The position numbers were made by a program, and so were the translations under genes. Shown here piece after piece: positions 61,824-64,000 of a stretch of 64,000 nt of DNA. Origin of the DNA: Acerihabitans arboris (lineage in GTDB: Bacteria > Pseudomonadota > Gammaproteobacteria > Enterobacterales > Enterobacteriaceae); assembly GCF_010131535.1 (NCBI RefSeq), contig NZ_WUBS01000001.1, positions 62,001 through 126,000 of the forward strand, written 5' to 3'. A model generated the notes under the pieces. That model made no database searches and was not told the DNA's origin. It saw only the letters and a list, made by a program, of their open reading frames with translations. The stretch's first letter is position 1. The number at the start of each line of letters is the position of its first letter.

Positions 61824-63251
61824 TTATTTCTTTTTCTTGGCTTTGGCGTTCGGCAGATCGGTAATGCTGCCTTCGTAGACTTCCGCCGCCAGGCCGACCG
61901 ATTCGTGCAGCGTCGGGTGGGCGTGGATGGTCAGCGCGATATCCTCGGCGTCACAACCCATCTCGATGGCCAGGCCGATTTCGCCCAGCAGTTCGCCGCC
62001 GTTGACGCCGACCACCGCCCCGCCAATCACCCGATGGCTTTCTTTATCGAAAATCAGCTTGGTCATGCCGTCCTGGCAGTCGGAGGCGATGGCGCGGCCT
62101 GACGCCGCCCACGGGAAGGTCGCCACTTCGTAGCTGATGCCCTTATCCTTCGCTTCTTTCTCGGTCACGCCGACCCAGGCCACTTCCGGCTCGGTATAGG
62201 CAATGGACGGGATCACCTTGGGGTCAAAGTAATGTTTCTTGCCGGCGATAACTTCCGCCGCCACATGGCCCTCATGGGTACCTTTGTGCGCCAGCATCGG
62301 CTGCCCGACGATATCGCCGATGGCATAGATATGCGGCACATTGGTGCGCAGCTGTTTATCGACGCGGATAAACCCGCGATCGTCCACTTCCACCCCGGCC
62401 TTGCCGGCGTCAAGCAGCTTGCCGTTCGGCACGCGGCCGATGGCCACCAGCACCGCGTCGTAACGCTGCGGCTCGGCGGGCGCCTTCTTGCCTTCCATGG
62501 TGACGTAGATGCCATCTTCCTTGGCTTCCACGGTGGTCACCTTGGTTTCCAGCATCAGGTTAAACTGCTTGCTGATGCGTTTGGTATAGACCTTGACGAT
62601 ATCCTTATCCGCCACCGGGATCACCTGGTCGAACATTTCAACCACGTCGATCTTGGAGCCCAGCGCATAGTAGACGGTGGCCATTTCCAGGCCGATAATG
62701 CCGCCGCCCATGACCAGCAGCTTTTCCGGCACGGTTTTTAACGCCAGCGCGTCGGTGGAATCCCATACGCGCGGGTCGTCATGGGGAATAAACGGCAGCG
62801 TAATCGGCCGCGAGCCGGCGGCGATAATCGCATTGTCGAAATTGATGGTGGTGGTGCCTTTTTCGCCTTCCACCACCAGGGTGTTGGCGCCGGTGAATTT
62901 GCCCACGCCGTGCACGACATTCACTTTACGGGCTTTGGCCATGCCGGTCAGACCGCCGGTCAGCTGGTTGACTACCCGTTCTTTCCAGGTGCGCACTTTA
63001 TCGATATCGGTTTTCGGCTCGCCGAAGGTGATGCCGTTTTCGCTTAACGCTTTTGCTTCTTCAATCACCTTGGCGACATGCAGCAGCGCCTTGGAAGGGA
63101 TACAGCCAACATTCAGGCAAACACCGCCCAGCGTCGCGTAACGTTCGACCAGCACGGTCTCCAGACCTAAATCGGCACAACGGAAGGCGGCGGAATATCC
63201 CCCCGGGCCCGCCCCAAGTACCACGACCTGGGTTTTGATTTCAGTACTCAT
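61824..63251 (-). CDS. lpdA: Dihydrolipoyl dehydrogenase LpdA
   Basis: E3 component of the pyruvate and 2-oxoglutarate dehydrogenase complexes and of glycine cleavage; a flavoprotein that reoxidises lipoyl groups with NAD. 475 residues (E. coli 474) from the second of two adjacent ATGs, the one properly spaced from GAGG. FAD site VVLGAGPGGYSAA, redox disulfide GGVCLNVGCIPSK, NAD site MGGGIIGLEMA, and catalytic His-Glu in HAHPTLHE. Follows aceF by 233 bp, so it can be read from the pdh operon or its own promoter. Confidence 0.97.
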   Translation of the reverse strand: MSTEIKTQVVVLGAGPGGYSAAFRCADLGLETVLVERYATLGGVCLNVGCIPSKALLHVAKVIEEAKALSENGITFGEPKTDIDKVRTWKERVVNQLTGGLTGMAKARKVNVVHGVGKFTGANTLVVEGEKGTTTINFDNAIIAAGSRPITLPFIPHDDPRVWDSTDALALKTVPEKLLVMGGGIIGLEMATVYYALGSKIDVVEMFDQVIPVADKDIVKVYTKRISKQFNLMLETKVTTVEAKEDGIYVTMEGKKAPAEPQRYDAVLVAIGRVPNGKLLDAGKAGVEVDDRGFIRVDKQLRTNVPHIYAIGDIVGQPMLAHKGTHEGHVAAEVIAGKKHYFDPKVIPSIAYTEPEVAWVGVTEKEAKDKGISYEVATFPWAASGRAIASDCQDGMTKLIFDKESHRVIGGAVVGVNGGELLGEIGLAIEMGCDAEDIALTIHAHPTLHESVGLAAEVYEGSITDLPNAKAKKKK

Positions 63252-63484
63252 CATGACCTCTTAGTTGTTTGTCCGGCGGGTAAGGCGTTAATTTTCTGGC
63301 GAATTAAAGGCATAACGCGCCGACACCACCGGGACGCCTCCATCAAAACCAGTTTACAGAAATGTTAATAATCTGCAAAGCGCGTTCAGACGGCGCGTGA
63401 CCTGTTTGCTCTGCCGGAGGGAAATCCTGCCCGCCGGCAACGTCACATTAAACAATCAGGCCGGCCCTGGGGCCGGCCACGGGC
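63252..63484. other. aceF-lpdA gap
   Basis: Holds the hairpin after aceF and presumably the separate lpdA promoter that E. coli has at this place. No specific box could be assigned. Confidence 0.4.
63453..63478 (-). terminator. Hairpin after aceF
   Basis: GGCCGGCC (63459-63466) and GGCCGGCC (63471-63478) form an 8-bp stem around CTGG, followed on the minus strand by TGATTGTTTAA. The T-tract is broken, so partial read-through into lpdA fits. Confidence 0.5.
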
Positions 63485-64000
63485 TTACATCACCAGACGA
63501 CGAATATCGGACATTACGTTGTTGATGAAACTGATAAAACGAGCACCCGCCGCGCCGTCGATAACCCGATGGTCATAGGACAGGGACAGCGGCAGCATCA
63601 GGCGCGGCGTGAATTCCTTACCGTTCCAGACCGGCTTCATCGCCGATTTGGACACGCCTAGGATGGCCACTTCCGGCGCGTTGACAATAGGCGTAAACGA
63701 GGTGCCGCCGATGCCGCCCAGGCTGGAGATGGTGAAACAGCCGCCCTGCATATCGGAGGACGTCAGTTTGCCGTCACGGGCCTTTTTGGAGATTTCGGCC
63801 AGTTCGCGCGACAGTTCAAAGATCCCTTTCTTATTCACGTCGCGGAACACCGGCACCACCAGGCCGTTCGGCGTATCCACCGCCACGCCGATGTTGATGT
63901 ATTTCTTCAGCGTCAGCTTCTGGGCATCTTCGGACAGCGAGCTGTTGAAGCGCGGCAGTTCTTCCAACGCCTTGGCCACGGCCTTCATGATAAACACCAG
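63485..64000 (-). CDS. aceF: Dihydrolipoyllysine acetyltransferase AceF, C-terminal part (runs off the window)
   Basis: E2 core of the pyruvate dehydrogenase complex. Only the last 171-172 codons are in the window; the frame continues past base 64000 (residues [13 protein letters not shown]), so the GTG at 63997 is internal, not a start. Catalytic acetyltransferase domain with [31 protein letters not shown] and the active-site [13 protein letters not shown], ending DIRRLVM as in E. coli. aceE should lie further upstream, outside the window. Confidence 0.96.
   Translation of the reverse strand: MVFIMKAVAKALEELPRFNSSLSEDAQKLTLKKYINIGVAVDTPNGLVVPVFRDVNKKGIFELSRELAEISKKARDGKLTSSDMQGGCFTISSLGGIGGTSFTPIVNAPEVAILGVSKSAMKPVWNGKEFTPRLMLPLSLSYDHRVIDGAAGARFISFINNVMSDIRRLVM

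Overview
The window is a gene-dense, GC-rich stretch of a gamma-proteobacterial chromosome. Nearly every protein aligns from memory, end to end, with an Escherichia coli homologue of the same length, so the organism is an Enterobacterales member. The ankyrin genes and general feel suggest an insect- or environment-associated relative of the Sodalis/Pectobacteriaceae side of the order, but that is inference and the genus is not fixed by what I can see. I saw no rRNA, tRNA, CRISPR array, insertion sequence or prophage.

Layout. (1) 1-11.9 kb: queD and queE (queuosine), then a minus-strand block rlmD-relA-mazG-pyrG-eno and the divergent sensor kinase barA. (2) 12.1-24.5 kb: a complete D-galactarate/D-glucarate catabolic supercluster: garP-garL-garR-garK (minus), garD (plus), gudD (minus), gudP-gudX (plus) and the activator cdaR (minus). 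Five divergently arranged promoters each carry a dyad of the type TGTGC-N4-GCACA (one is a half-site) centred exactly 33 bp upstream of the centre of a -10 hexamer. That is the clearest unexplained-by-genes structure in the window and is most simply the CdaR operator. (3) 24.6-36.0 kb: degP with a sigma-E type promoter, dgt, the coupled mtnN-btuF-yadS, erpA, hemL, and fhuC-fhuD-fhuB with a Fur-like box but no fhuA. (4) 36.1-54.2 kb: mrcB, hrpB, thpR-sfsA, dksA-gluQ-pcnB-folK-panB-panC-panD, yadG-yadH, can, hpt, yacC, speE-speD. (5) 54.2-58.6 kb: the accessory patch. Two large ankyrin-repeat genes, neither found at this place in E. coli, sit on either side of yacL, with AT-rich leaders unlike the rest of the window. 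(6) 58.9-64 kb: acnB, lpdA and the 3' end of aceF.

How it works together. Blocks 1 and 3-6 correspond to two regions far apart on the E. coli chromosome (relA-barA-gud and cdaR-degP-to-aceF). Here they are joined through the sugar-diacid genes that lie at the end of each, and the separate gar locus has been brought in as well. Galactarate (GarD) and glucarate (GudD, perhaps GudX) are dehydrated to 5-keto-4-deoxyglucarate, split by GarL to pyruvate and tartronate semialdehyde, reduced by GarR and phosphorylated by GarK; GarP and GudP import the diacids. The remaining genes are housekeeping: pantothenate, spermidine, folate, heme, Fe-S assembly, peptidoglycan, stringent response and TCA entry.

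Several start sites had to be moved by homology and Shine-Dalgarno position, including an AUU start for pcnB, a UUG start for speD and GUG starts for queD, panC, acnB and probably hrpB. At least six of the convergent gene gaps hold a GC-rich hairpin without a U-tract, whereas several other gene ends have classical intrinsic terminators.
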